A DNA stretch of 64,000 bases from Natronosalvus caseinilyticus (GCF_017357105.1 NZ_CP071596.1:2976001-3040000), one strand, 5' to 3'; shown: positions 1-9,295, numbered from the stretch's first letter. The notes: generated from the sequence alone by a model not told the origin. Numbers and translations are program-made.

Positions 1-633
1 GTCGTAACACGGCGGGACGACGAGTTCGATGCCGGACCGGGACGCCTGCTCGAGGACCGAGTCGGGTGCCGAAAACGTGGGGCCGGTCTCGAGCAACGGT
101 GGATGACCGCGGAGCGTCGGGTACGTACGATCAGGTGAGTCGGTCTTGATCGACGACGAGAGCGCAGAGAGGCCGCGAGCGAACCCGGCGGGCGTGTCCG
201 GAATCGTGATCGTCTCGGCCGGCAATTCGTGACGGCTCCGGAAGCCCAGGATGGTTCGCGTGCGCTCGGGGAAGGAGACGACCAGCGAGGAATAGTCCGG
301 TGCGCGCTGGACGACCGCCTCCCCCGAGAACCGGAGGTAGGTCTTGATGCCCGTGTCGATGTCAAGGACGTACTCACCGGGCGGAAGCGTCAACGAGTGT
401 TGATCCGGCTCGAGGTGGAATCGTTCGTCGCGGCCGAGCGAGAACGCGTAGACGACGGCGTGGGGGAATCGGAAGGCGGTTGCCGTCACTGCGACGGTGT
501 CGTCGACCGGCCGCGAGATGTCCGGGCCGGGGCCTTCGACGTCGAGGCCGATCCCCTGCACGCGGAGTTCGGCGTTGTCCGCGTCGACCACTCGCAGGTG
601 GGTGTCGTCGTCGGCCACCTCCCACTCTATCAT
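1..633 (-). CDS. N-terminal part of a CHAT-associated protein (cut by window edge)
   Basis: An open frame of exactly 211 codons starts at ATG 633 (MIEWEVADDD...) and runs off the left edge without a stop. No catalytic part is visible. It is clearly related to the N-terminal 210 residues of the CHAT-type protein at 37619-39691. Shared stretches in the same order are PVDD, (P)xGEYxxxI, YLRxSG, (I)KTxSPxR and PxLRGHPP. This part looks like two beta-rich domains followed by a linker, and the protease domain would lie beyond the window. Its neighbour is glyA, divergently transcribed. The family match by eye to the in-window paralogue is sure; the function of the missing part is inferred from that paralogue. 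Confidence 0.8.
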   Translation of the reverse strand, partial: MIEWEVADDDTHLRVVDADNAELRVQGIGLDVEGPGPDISRPVDDTVAVTATAFRFPHAVVYAFSLGRDERFHLEPDQHSLTLPPGEYVLDIDTGIKTYLRFSGEAVVQRAPDYSSLVVSFPERTRTILGFRSRHELPAETITIPDTPAGFARGLSALSSSIKTDSPDRTYPTLRGHPPLLETGPTFSAPDSVLEQASRSGIELVVPPCYD

Positions 634-780
634 TCGGTTCGATGAATCTTCGTCCGTGAAGTTAGTTGTATCGCCGTACTAGTTGCATAGTTTATGTATT
701 CTACGTCGCCGCCTTGCTGCACAGTTTCGAGGCACTCGCCCTCGAGTGGGGTTGCGGCCCACGTTGCCGGGGAGAGGTAC

Positions 781-790
781 ACTTATACAG
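781..790 (+). promoter_or_regulatory. TATA-like box of glyA
   Basis: The A/T-rich element ACTTATACAG is centred about 27 nt before ATG 812. That is the usual haloarchaeal spacing for a leaderless transcript. It argues for ATG 812 rather than the longer in-frame extension upstream. Confidence 0.55.
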
Positions 791-811
791 CGTCCGGGCG
801 CCACTGGAAAT

Positions 812-2059
812 ATGGACCACGACCACGTCCGGGGGGTCGACCCCGCCGTCGCCGACGCGCTCGAAGGTGAGATCGAACGACAGCAGGACACGCTGTCGAT
901 GATCGCCAGCGAGAACCACGTCAGCCGCGCCGTTCTCGACGCCCAGGGGAGCGCGCTCACGAACAAGTACGCCGAGGGCTACCCCGGCGCGCGCTACTAC
1001 GGCGGCTGTCGGTACGCCGACGAGGTCGAACAGCTCGCCATCGACCGCGCGACGGAACTCTTCGGCGCCGAGCACGTCAACGTCCAGCCCCACTCCGGCA
1101 CCCAGGCCAACCAGGCCGTCTACTTCGCGATGCTCGAGCCCGGCGACAAGATCCTCTCGCTCGACCTGACCCACGGCGGCCACCTCAGTCACGGTCACCC
1201 GGCGAACTTCACCGGCCAGCTCTACGAGGTCGAGCAGTACGAGGTCGATCCCGAAACGGGGTACCTCGATTACGACGGCCTCGCCGACCACGCCGCCGAG
1301 TTCGAACCGGACGTCATCGTCTCGGGGTACTCCGCGTATCCGCGCGAGGTCGAGTGGGAACGCATCCAGGACGTCGCCGAGGAGGTCGACGCGCTCCACC
1401 TCGCCGACATCGCCCACATCACGGGTCTCGTGGCCGCGGGCGTCCACTCCTCGCCCGTGGGCGTCGCAGACTTCGTGACCGGCTCGACCCACAAGACGAT
1501 TCGTTCCGGACGTGGCGGCATCGTCATGACGAGCGAGGAGTACGCCGACGACGTCGATTCCGCCGTGTTCCCCGGCGGTCAGGGCGGCCCGCTCATGCAC
1601 AACATCGCCGGCAAGGCCGTCGGCTTCGGCGAGGCGCTCGAGCCCGAGTTCGAGACCTACGCCGAACGGACGGTCGCCAACGCGAAGGCCCTCGGCGAGA
1701 CGCTCACCGACCACGGGTTTTCGCTCGTTTCGGGCGGCACGGACAACCACCTCGTGCTCGTGGACCTCCGGGAGTCTCACCCCGATACGACCGGCGGTGA
1801 CGCCGAAGAGGCGCTCGAGGACGCCGGCATCGTCCTCAACGCGAACACCGTCCCCGGCGAGACGCGCTCGGCGTTCAACCCGAGCGGCATTCGGGCCGGG
1901 ACCCCGGCGCTGACGACCCGTGGCTTCGACGAGGACGACCTGCGGACCGTCGGCGACCTCATCGCGCGCGTGATCGATTCGCCCGAGGACAAGGACGTGA
2001 TCGCCGACGTGAGCGAGTCGGTCGACGAGCTGTGTGCGGCGAATCCGCTCTACGAGTGA
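812..2059 (+). CDS. glyA: Serine hydroxymethyltransferase
   Basis: 415 residues, the usual haloarchaeal GlyA length. A PLP-dependent fold-type I enzyme interconverting serine and glycine with transfer of a one-carbon unit to a folate carrier. Seen directly: the IASEN motif near residues 31-35, KYAEGYPGARYYGG near 52-65, and the PLP-lysine motif STHKT with K228, followed by SGRGG. ATG 812 is chosen because the protein then begins with the expected short helix and a TATA box lies 27 nt upstream. An in-frame extension to 683 has no family support. Cytosolic, single-gene unit; the next gene is convergent. Confidence 0.97.
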   Translation: MDHDHVRGVDPAVADALEGEIERQQDTLSMIASENHVSRAVLDAQGSALTNKYAEGYPGARYYGGCRYADEVEQLAIDRATELFGAEHVNVQPHSGTQANQAVYFAMLEPGDKILSLDLTHGGHLSHGHPANFTGQLYEVEQYEVDPETGYLDYDGLADHAAEFEPDVIVSGYSAYPREVEWERIQDVAEEVDALHLADIAHITGLVAAGVHSSPVGVADFVTGSTHKTIRSGRGGIVMTSEEYADDVDSAVFPGGQGGPLMHNIAGKAVGFGEALEPEFETYAERTVANAKALGETLTDHGFSLVSGGTDNHLVLVDLRESHPDTTGGDAEEALEDAGIVLNANTVPGETRSAFNPSGIRAGTPALTTRGFDEDDLRTVGDLIARVIDSPEDKDVIADVSESVDELCAANPLYE

Positions 2060-2284
2060 GTCGCTAGAGAGGGAGGGACTCCGAGGAGTCCGAGGGTAGT
2101 CAATTCGACTTGCGATCCTCGAGGTCGTGCGAACGGGCGTATTTGTAGCTTCGTGCCTCGAGAGAATTGCGTCGAGGTGTGTTTCTTCCCGGAATCGAAT
2201 GCGCCAATCTGCAAAACGGGATCTGCGTCGTCGATCTATGAGACCAGTAAGGTGAGACGATTCGCGGTTTTCGCGACTCGACGA

Positions 2285-3133
2285 TCAGCTCAGGATCGCG
2301 TTTTTGAAGCGGAGATACCCGAGGCTGACCGGGACGACGATCCAGAGGACCACGATGATCCACGCGAACCAGTTTTCGAGGTAGAACGGGACTTCGCCCG
2401 CGACGCGACCAGCAGCGGTGAGGTCGAGATCCTCCGCTCCCGCGATCTCGATGAGGGTCAGCGCTATCGCACCCAGTGCCTGCCCTGGGCTCAGTCGAAG
2501 AACGAAGAGGTACCAGGCAGGGAGTCCATCGAATCCCGGTAAGCTCCCTTCGAGGGCCCAGTACGTGCCCATCAGGATGAACTCCCAGAGGAAGTCGAAG
2601 ATGACGAAGAACACCAGCACACCCGCGAGTGCTTTCGCTCGAGAACTGACGCTTGCCGAAATACCCACGGCCACCGACACGTAGACGAGACCCATAACCA
2701 GCGAGAAGACCAGGAGGCCGAGGTAATCTGAAACGATGAAACCGTCGTACAGCGCGCCGATCACGACCGCACCGACGAGAAAGCCGATCAGGGTCGGAAC
2801 GGCGACGACGCCGACGCGCCCGATAACCTTCCCGAGAATCACGTCGCGACGGGTATTTGGGAGACCAAGGAGGAAGCGAATGCTCCCCGATTCGCGTTCG
2901 CTCACGATCGCCTGGTAGCCGACGACTAATCCGATGATCGGTATGAGCAAGCCGATCGGCGTAAAGAGGAAGTAAAGCGCCGCTTCGAACGTCGGCGTCA
3001 TCTCTTCAGCAAGCAGGTACGGGATCGCCGACACGCCGGCGACGAGCAGGACTAACACGACGGTGAGCGCCCACAACATCATCGATCGACCGGCGTCGGC
3101 GAAGTCCTTGCTGGCGACGTGCATCCAGCTCAT
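2285..3133 (-). CDS. ABC-2 type transporter permease
   Basis: 282 residues with about six hydrophobic segments, starting with one at residues 18-40 and ending in a C-terminal TM segment. It has the ABC-2/NosY layout, with a conserved cytoplasmic stretch after TM2 (VSERESGSIRFLLGLP). Its ATG overlaps the stop of the upstream ATPase gene by 4 nt, so the two are co-translated and form an exporter. Substrate cannot be told; the closest familiar architecture is the NosFY/CcmA-type exporters. Confidence 0.9.
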   Translation of the reverse strand: MSWMHVASKDFADAGRSMMLWALTVVLVLLVAGVSAIPYLLAEEMTPTFEAALYFLFTPIGLLIPIIGLVVGYQAIVSERESGSIRFLLGLPNTRRDVILGKVIGRVGVVAVPTLIGFLVGAVVIGALYDGFIVSDYLGLLVFSLVMGLVYVSVAVGISASVSSRAKALAGVLVFFVIFDFLWEFILMGTYWALEGSLPGFDGLPAWYLFVLRLSPGQALGAIALTLIEIAGAEDLDLTAAGRVAGEVPFYLENWFAWIIVVLWIVVPVSLGYLRFKNAILS

Positions 3134-4086
3134 GCGTTGACCTCCGCCGAATTGGCGTTGTCGTCCTCGAGTCGGCCGGAATCCGAGGTCGTGAGCACGG
3201 CAAACAGTTCCTCGAGCGACGGTTCCTTCGAGGTGATGTCGGTGATCTTCACGCCTCGTTCCTCGACGGCGTTGATGATGGCCGCCTTCTGGTCCGAGTC
3301 CCGCAGGCTGACGACGATGTCGGTTCCCGAGACCTGTGCGTCCGAGACGCTCGCCATGGATCGGAGGGGCGAGAGGATCCCGTCCGGCACCGAATCGACG
3401 GTGAGGACGAGGCGTGATTCGGCGTCGAACTGATCCTTTAGCGTGTCAATCGTGTCTTCGGCGACGAGCTGGCCGTCGCGCATGATCCCAACCCGATCGC
3501 AGATCGCCTCGACTTGCTCCATGATGTGACTCGAGAAGAACACCGTCGCCCCGCGGTCGACCTCGTCGAGGATGATCTGGCGCATCTCGCGGGCGCCGTT
3601 CGGGTCGAGTCCCGACGAGGGTTCGTCGAGGATGAGGAGGTCGGGCTCACCGACGAGCGCCATCGCGAGCGCGACGCGCTGTTTCATCCCGGTCGAAAAG
3701 CCACCTGCCTTCCGGTCAGCGGCGTCCTCGAGTCCGACTCGCTCGAGTAGTACGTCGGGGTCGTCACTCGCGCCTTTCGTGTCGATCGCGAACTGGACGT
3801 GCTTTCGCGCGGTCAACCGGTCGTACATGCCGAAGTCTTCCGGGAGGACCCCAGTCGCCTGTCGGATGGCGAGCGATTCGTCCACGATGTCGTGACCGAG
3901 AACCGTCGCGGTTCCGGACGTCGGCGGGGTGAACCCGAGGAGCATGTTGATCGTCGTCGACTTCCCGGCGCCGTTCGGACCGAGGAACCCGTACACTTCA
4001 CCCCGCCTGACCTCGAGGTCGAGCCCGTCCACGGCCGTGACGTCGCCGAACCGTCGTGTGAGCGAATTTATTTGAATTGCGACCAT
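3130..4086 (-). CDS. ABC transporter ATP-binding protein
   Basis: 318 residues. The nucleotide-binding domain occupies residues 1-215: Walker A GPNGAGKST at 36-44, a signature variant FSTGMKQR (S-T-G instead of S-G-G), Walker B LLILDEPSSGLDP and the switch His in SSHIMEQ. The C-terminal 100 residues form the accessory domain seen in CcmA/NosF-type exporter ATPases, ending in an acidic tail. First gene of a two-gene operon with the permease at 2285-3133. Confidence 0.95.
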   Translation of the reverse strand: MVAIQINSLTRRFGDVTAVDGLDLEVRRGEVYGFLGPNGAGKSTTINMLLGFTPPTSGTATVLGHDIVDESLAIRQATGVLPEDFGMYDRLTARKHVQFAIDTKGASDDPDVLLERVGLEDAADRKAGGFSTGMKQRVALAMALVGEPDLLILDEPSSGLDPNGAREMRQIILDEVDRGATVFFSSHIMEQVEAICDRVGIMRDGQLVAEDTIDTLKDQFDAESRLVLTVDSVPDGILSPLRSMASVSDAQVSGTDIVVSLRDSDQKAAIINAVEERGVKITDITSKEPSLEELFAVLTTSDSGRLEDDNANSAEVNA

Positions 4087-4430
4087 AGTATCGTCAGTAT
4101 CTAAACAAAGTGCAAGGACAAATAGTTTTAGCTATCGATCGCTGAATTTCGCTTCAGGTGCCGTGGTTACCGTTTCAACCCCCCCCCCCCCCCTTCCATT
4201 CCTCATCCCCCGTCCTCTTTTGGGAGCAGTCTCGAGTTCGATCGGTCTGGGAGTGAACTACCATCCTGGCCTTTCGGTCCGTCGAGCAAACGGTACCGTC
4301 CTCAGAATCTCGAACGAGAAAACGGGAGCGGGTCGAGTCGTGGAATCGGATACCTCTTGACCACTCTGACCGTTCACGCTGACCGTCTACTCTACGGCTG
4401 TCACGGCATCAAGACGTTTGTACGCGCTCG
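4087..4430. other. Intergenic region with a 15-C tract
   Basis: 344 bp between the divergent ABC operon and the CNNM gene, so it must hold both promoters. I see no convincing gene. A 65-codon frame at 4163-4360 is opened by the poly-C run (Pro-Pro-Pro...) and looks accidental. Confidence 0.6.
4179..4193 (+). repeat. Homopolymer tract, C x 15
   Basis: Fifteen consecutive C residues, by far the longest homopolymer seen in the window, in the intergenic region upstream of the CNNM gene. It could slip in vivo, and its length may be uncertain in the assembly. Confidence 0.9.
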
Positions 4431-5642
4431 TTGAACCATCCTCGAGTGAACAGTCTCGAGATCGGTCTCAGGTTGCTCGCCGGGGCTGGATTGATTCTGG
4501 TGAACGCCTACTTCGTCGCCACCGAGTTCGCGCTCACTCGCGTCAGGCAGTATCCGGAGTCGGAGTTCGACACACCGGGACTTCGACGGGCGTGGGAGAT
4601 GACCGAGGACCTCGAGTTCTACCTGACAACCTGTCAAATCTGGATTTCGGGGACCAGCATCGCGCTCGGTATCGTCGCCGAACCGGGGCTGGCGGCCATC
4701 TTCGAACCCGTCTTCCAGAACTCGTTTCTCGCGTCCGTCGGCGCCGGTTCCCTGCTGGCGTTCTTCATCATCAACATGATCCACCTCACCCACGGCGAGC
4801 AGACGCCGACCTACCTCGGCGTCGAACGCTCGAAACAGGTCGCACGATACGGTTCCGGGCCACTGTACTGGTTCGCGTGGGTGATCTCCCCGCTGATCGC
4901 CGTCGGCGACTGGACGGCGAAGGCAACGCTCAGGCTCTTCGGCGTCGAGATGACCGGCGCCTGGCTCGAGGCCGAAACTGAGCGGATCGAGACGCGCGCC
5001 GAACTCCACCGCGAACTCGGCTCCGTCCTCGAGCAGGGCGAACTGTCCAGGGAACGACGAGAGGAGGTCTTCAACGCCCTCGCCGTCGACGAACTGCGGG
5101 TGAGCGACGTCATGACCGACCGAGGGGACATCGTCTTCCTCTCGACTGACGTCTCGGTCGCCGAGAACCTCGAGCGGATGGGATCGAGCCCACACACGCG
5201 ATTCCCACTGGTCGAAGGGGACCTCGAGCGATACGTCGGGATCGTCTACGTGCCGACGGTCGTCGATCGGATCGATGCGCTTCGGTCGGGCGACACCTCG
5301 TTCGAGGATATCTCGACGCCGCCGATGTCGCTGGCGCCCGACACGCCGGTTAGCGAGGCGATCGACGAGTTGCAGGCCGAAAACCAGGAACTGGGCCTCG
5401 TTCAGACGGCCGTCGGGGCCGATGGCGAGTCGGTCGATGCCGGCGCATTCGCGGGTGACGAACGTGCGTCTCGAGAGAGCGACGCCGTCGGCGGCGGGAA
5501 CGGTTCCGAGACGGACCAGCAGATCATCGGCCTGATGACCGCGACCGACGCCCTCGAGGCAATCGTCGGGGCGTTCGAAGATCCGCTCGAGACGGAGGAG
5601 TTCCAGGCCGGCGATCCAGATTCTTCGCGTAGACGCGAATAG
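4431..5642 (+). CDS. CNNM/CorC-family membrane protein with CBS pair
   Basis: About 400 residues. The first 180 form the DUF21/CNNM membrane domain: NAYFVATEFALTRVR at TM1, then TTCQIWISGTSIALG, the family's typical second segment, and a HLTHGEQTPTYL stretch. They are followed by a CBS pair (residues 215-400) beginning ELRVSDVMTDR. The second CBS motif is interrupted by an acidic/Gly-rich insert near 345-375. This family is linked to Mg2+ or other divalent cation transport. The start is uncertain: TTG 4431 opens the frame, but GTG 4446 (VNSLEIG...) is equally good. Confidence 0.88.
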   Translation: MNHPRVNSLEIGLRLLAGAGLILVNAYFVATEFALTRVRQYPESEFDTPGLRRAWEMTEDLEFYLTTCQIWISGTSIALGIVAEPGLAAIFEPVFQNSFLASVGAGSLLAFFIINMIHLTHGEQTPTYLGVERSKQVARYGSGPLYWFAWVISPLIAVGDWTAKATLRLFGVEMTGAWLEAETERIETRAELHRELGSVLEQGELSRERREEVFNALAVDELRVSDVMTDRGDIVFLSTDVSVAENLERMGSSPHTRFPLVEGDLERYVGIVYVPTVVDRIDALRSGDTSFEDISTPPMSLAPDTPVSEAIDELQAENQELGLVQTAVGADGESVDAGAFAGDERASRESDAVGGGNGSETDQQIIGLMTATDALEAIVGAFEDPLETEEFQAGDPDSSRRRE

Positions 5643-6003
5643 AGACGCGAGTAGTGGCACGAATAGCGTCGCTGGGTCTGGGGTGGTTCGGTCGCTCTAA
5701 TGGTCCAGGTCGTCGCACTTTAGTACCCGTCGTCTGGTCTCGATAGCCGTTCATCGGATCTCTGTAGCAGTTCTCGGACCTCGGTAGCAGTTCGTCAAAT
5801 CTCTGTGACCCGTCGTCGACGTCGATCCAGAACCGATCTGGAAACGCCTCACAATTATGGCCATCCCGGTCGAATCCTCTCCATGTACGACTTCCCCCTC
5901 GTCCCGGTCGACGGGAGTGACGCGTCGACCGTCGCGCTCGAGTTCGATCGACGGCCAGTAGACACAACAGGTACGTATCTCCAATCCGAACCGATCACCG
6001 ACG
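5643..6003. other. Intergenic region with short direct repeats and a usp remnant
   Basis: 361 bp between the CNNM and ZIP genes. Positions 5750-5815 hold degenerate direct repeats of a CTCGGTAGCAGTTC-like unit. Positions 5883-5945 encode the beginning of a universal stress protein (listed separately). No intact gene. Confidence 0.6.
5883..5945 (+). pseudogene. UspA N-terminus remnant
   Basis: From ATG 5883 the translation reads MYDFPLVPVDGSDASTVALEF, the signature first beta-strand and ATP loop of UspA-type universal stress proteins (normally MYDxILVPVDGSDxSxxALE). After that the frame carries unrelated residues and overlaps the start of the ZIP gene. The rest of the ~140-residue domain is missing, so this is the decapitated end of a deleted usp gene. 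Confidence 0.6.
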
Positions 6004-6801
6004 ATGAGTCTCCTCGAGAATTTGACGCTGGTGTTCGTCGCCGGATTCGTGACTGCCCTCGCGACCGGGCTCGGGGCACTCCCGTTTTTCTTCTTCGACG
6101 ACATTAGCGACCGGCACAACGTCGTCCTCTGGGGGCTCGCATCCGGGATCATGGTCTCGGCGTCGGTGTTCGGCCTCATCGAGGAGGGGCTGGCCGAGGG
6201 GACCGCCCTCGAGATCGCGGTCGGAATGGCGGTCGGCGTCGTCCTCGTCGTCATCGCTCACGACGTGCTCCTCGACGCGGATCTCGACCCTCGAGAGTAC
6301 GAGGAGGCCGACTTCAAAAAGCTCGTGCTCATCCTCGGCATCTTGACGGTACACAGCTTTCCAGAGGGAATCGCCGTCGGCGTCTCCTTTGCCGATCTGG
6401 GACTCGAGGGTGGGTTCGGATTCCTCGGATTCACCGTTCCGCTGCTGGCGGTGTTCATGACGATCGCTATCTCCATCCACAACATCCCAGAGGGAACGGC
6501 GATTTCGATCCCGCTGAAGTCGATGGGTGTCAGCCGCTGGAAGATGGTCTGGTGGGCCATCTTCTCGAGTCTCCCCCAGCCAATTGGAGCCGTCATCGCC
6601 TTCGCGTTCGTCCAGGTGGCCCGCGACTTCCTCCCGTTCGGATTTGGGTTCGCCGCGGGAGCGATGATCTACCTCGTCGTGAGCGAATTCATCCCCGAAG
6701 CGCTCGACATCGGTTCGGCGTTGCCACGCGGCGGAAAACCGGAGCTCGCTGGTGGGATCGTCGCGGGGGTTCTGGTGATGGTGCCGCTGGCGTTCATCTA
6801 G
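6004..6801 (+). CDS. ZIP-family divalent metal transporter
   Basis: 265 residues, eight predicted TM segments, entirely hydrophobic apart from a short charged loop at residues 92-106. The two metal-binding helices are plain: HSFPEG (H117, E121) in TM4 and HNIPEG (H159, N160, E163) in TM5. ZIP proteins move Zn2+, Fe2+ or Mn2+ into the cytoplasm. The loop between TM3 and TM4 is short and has no His-rich stretch. Stands alone, 202 bp upstream of the DsrE-like gene's body. Confidence 0.93.
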   Translation: MSLLENLTLVFVAGFVTALATGLGALPFFFFDDISDRHNVVLWGLASGIMVSASVFGLIEEGLAEGTALEIAVGMAVGVVLVVIAHDVLLDADLDPREYEEADFKKLVLILGILTVHSFPEGIAVGVSFADLGLEGGFGFLGFTVPLLAVFMTIAISIHNIPEGTAISIPLKSMGVSRWKMVWWAIFSSLPQPIGAVIAFAFVQVARDFLPFGFGFAAGAMIYLVVSEFIPEALDIGSALPRGGKPELAGGIVAGVLVMVPLAFI

Positions 6802-6847
6802 CGGTGGTTCGTCGAACACGAACGCCGTGAGGGTTATTGGGCCGAGG

Positions 6848-6853
6848 TTTTAT
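6848..6853 (+). promoter_or_regulatory. TATA-like box of the DsrE-like gene
   Basis: TTTATG about 28 nt before ATG 6879, suggesting a leaderless transcript. Confidence 0.45.
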
Positions 6854-6878
6854 GGTATTGGGATAATAATACACAACT

Positions 6879-7256
6879 ATGTCAGATACGGTGGACGAGA
6901 ACGAACGAGCACACGCACGAACCGACGTGGCCGATCGAATCGGCATCGTCCTCGAGACCGCCGACCCCGAACGGGCGTGGAACGCGTTTCGGTTCGGCAT
7001 CACCGCTCTCGAGGACGGTCACGACGTCTCCGTGTTCCTCCTCGGCGAAGGCGTCGAGGCCGAAACGATCTCCGGAGGGCAGTTCGACGTCCGCGAGCGA
7101 ATGGAGGCGTTCGCCGACGCCGGTGGCGACCTCCTCGCCTGCGGAACCTGCCTCGAGATCCGAAACAGCGAGGGCAGCGACGTGTGTCCAGTTTCGACGA
7201 TGAGCGACTTACTCGAGATGGTGACCGACGCCGACCGCGTGCTGACGATTGGGTAG
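6879..7256 (+). CDS. DsrE-family protein
   Basis: 125 residues. Rossmann-like DsrE/DsrF fold: strand IGIVLET near 22, helix ERAWNAFRFGITALE, strand VSVFLLGEGVE, and the Cys motif CGTCLEIR near residue 88, followed by a third Cys in VCPVS. Proteins of this group carry sulfur on such cysteines. With the TusA, DsrE2 and rhodanese genes 3-5 kb away, a role in intracellular sulfur transfer is a reasonable inference. Partner unknown. Confidence 0.85.
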   Translation: MSDTVDENERAHARTDVADRIGIVLETADPERAWNAFRFGITALEDGHDVSVFLLGEGVEAETISGGQFDVRERMEAFADAGGDLLACGTCLEIRNSEGSDVCPVSTMSDLLEMVTDADRVLTIG

Positions 7257-7326
7257 GGTCTGATACTGTGTGGAGTTCGATGGAGAGAGTGAGTTTCTTG
7301 TCGGTCCAATTCCGAGAGAGGATCGT

Positions 7327-7656
7327 ATGTCTGACATCACCATCACGACGACGGACGGACTCGAGGGACGGGAAGTAACGGAGTACCTGGGCGTGGTCTC
7401 CGGGGAAGCCGTCATCGGCGCGAACGTCATCAGCGACATCGCGGCGGAAATCCGCGACGTTGTCGGCGGACGGAGCGGTTCCTACGAGAAGAAGATCGAA
7501 GCGGGACGCCGGGAGGCGATCACGGACGTGCGAGCGGGCGCAGCGGAACTCGGTGCGGACGCCATCGTCGGCGCATCCTTCGATTACGAGGAGATGGGCG
7601 AGGGAATGCTCTGGGTCAACCTCTCTGGTACCGCAGTCGAGACCCGACGGCGGTAG
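7327..7656 (+). CDS. YbjQ/UPF0145 family protein
   Basis: 109 residues from ATG 7327 (MSDITITTTDGLEGREVTEYLG). The pattern VVSGEAVIGANV...GGRSGSYEKKIEAGRREAITDVRAGAAELGADAIVG is characteristic of the small pentameric YbjQ family (sometimes called heavy-metal-binding). Molecular function is not established. An in-frame extension to 7270 lacks family similarity, so the shorter start is used. Cytosolic, monocistronic. Confidence 0.93.
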   Translation: MSDITITTTDGLEGREVTEYLGVVSGEAVIGANVISDIAAEIRDVVGGRSGSYEKKIEAGRREAITDVRAGAAELGADAIVGASFDYEEMGEGMLWVNLSGTAVETRRR

Positions 7657-7945
7657 CTGCGTTCGGCCCGGCGGAGGTGACGGTTATCCAGTCTGGAAGC
7701 GGTGGCGGTAACTCAGCCTGCCGGCGGTAACGCAAACTCGGTAGAGAACTGGAGCTTCCGAAAGCCTGGTCGAACTCGAGCACGACCTCGTGTCGATTGT
7801 TCCTCGAGTCGGTCAATCATGCTCCTCGAGTCCGTTAATCGGGTCGTCAATGGTGTGAACTCAATTTTGACAGCCGAATCGTCAGTTCCAGAAGCTCGAG
7901 AACGTCGGTGGACGGGTTGAACCTATGTTACAGAACGACGACTCC

Positions 7946-9096
7946 CTACCCGAGGCCGAACGCCAGGACGAACGACCCGATCCAGGCGAGGACCGTCACG
8001 CCGAGTTTTCGAGGACTGACGCCGCCGCTCCCACCCACGGCCAGTCCGCTACCGATGATCGCGCTGACGATGATCTCGTTGAACGAGACGGGAACGCCGA
8101 GCAGGACGGCCGTCTGTGCGATCAGAAACGAGGGAACGAGCGTCGAAATCGAACGTCGCGGGCCAAGTGAGGCGTACTCCTGGGAGATCGACTTGATCAT
8201 TCGCGGCGCACCGGTCCAGGAGCCCACGAGGATCCCGAGACCGCCACCGGTGAGGATCGCGATGGTCGAGACGGCCATCGCCGACTCCTGTTCGAGCAGT
8301 GGCAGCAGGGGCCCGACCGCGAGTCCGACCTGACTCGCCCCCGCAGAGAAGGCGACGAGGCCACCGAGCGCGAGCAGGAACCGGCGAAGCCCTCCGGCCT
8401 GGTCGCGGCTGACGTCCCAGCGAACCAGCAGGCCCACCGAAATCGCGACGAGCGCAGTTGCGACCGCCGGTCCGACGAGTCCCTCGAGCGGGATAAACCG
8501 GCTGCCGGCCGCCGCCAGCGTCCCGCCTGCGGATGCGAGGAACGCGAACTCGAGGTTCGCGACGACGGCGCCGACGATCGCGGCCAGGATCGGCACGCTC
8601 ACCCGTTCGGGGACGTCATCGCGTGGCAGGACACTCGCGATTCCGTAGGCGATCCCGCCGCCGACGAACGGGGTCAGGACCCACAGCGCCCCGATTTCGG
8701 TATACTTCGAGGGGCGGGCTGGCCGCCGAGGGCGAACCCGACGCCGATCACCGCGCCCGTGACGGTGAACGCGGTCGCGATCGGATACCCCGTTACGATG
8801 CCAATCGCCATCAGGCCGGCACCGATCAGGAGAACGATGATGACGGCGCTGGGAGGGAGCGTGACTCCCTGCACGAGGCCGCGGCCGACGGCGTCCGAGA
8901 CGCTTCCACCCTGTGTAACCGCGCCAGCGAATCCGAGGATGCCGACCACGAACGCCGCCCGCATGGTCGAGATGGCGTTCGCGCCGACCGCCGGGGCGAA
9001 CGGTGTCGCGCCGCTCGAGCCGGCGCCGATCACCCAGGCCATAAATAGACTGGCGAGTGCCGCGACGCTGAAGAGCGCAATCGTTGTGGGGTCCAT
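7946..9096 (-). pseudogene. PiT-family anion permease, single frameshift
   Basis: The N-terminal part starts at ATG 9096 (MDPTTIALFSVAAL), carries the PiT signature GAxxxGATPFAPAVGAN and keeps frame to about 8712. The rest (from KYTEIGALW) lies in another frame and ends at 7946, with the second PiT repeat (SWTGAPRMIKSISQEYASLGPRR). Together they would make about 383 residues, normal for the family. The break falls at a run of four G on the + strand (8711-8714); one extra base there restores the protein. PiT proteins move phosphate, but CysP-type members move sulfate, which would fit the neighbouring sulfur genes. It may be a real mutation or a base-call error. Confidence 0.85.
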
Positions 9097-9149
9097 CGTT
9101 GGTGACGTGTATGTCGAAAATCTGGTCGTTGGCTCGAGAGCTGGTCCTT

Positions 9150-9235
9150 CGCTCGAGGGATGCGTGGGTCGTTGGTCGTGGAGCGTGGACGCGGGTCGTG
9201 GAACGTAGGTCGTCGGTCGTTGGTAAAGGGGAGTC
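9150..9235. repeat. Degenerate GGTCGT-rich simple repeat
   Basis: Upstream of the permease start the sequence is a drifting array of GGTCGTTGGTCGTGG-like units. No gene. Confidence 0.6.
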
Positions 9236-9295
9236 GGTCGTCGCGTATCAGTCCGCGCTCGACGGTGTCGTCCCGCTCGAGGCGCGCTGGCTCCG

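Noticed and set aside
229-645. Plus-strand open frame at the left edge
   Set aside because: It mirrors the minus-strand CHAT-related gene, has the Arg/Val/Asp-rich composition of a shadow frame, and shows no motif.
4163-4360. 65-codon frame through the poly-C tract
   Set aside because: Its first part is poly-Pro from the C run and the rest has no domain-like pattern.
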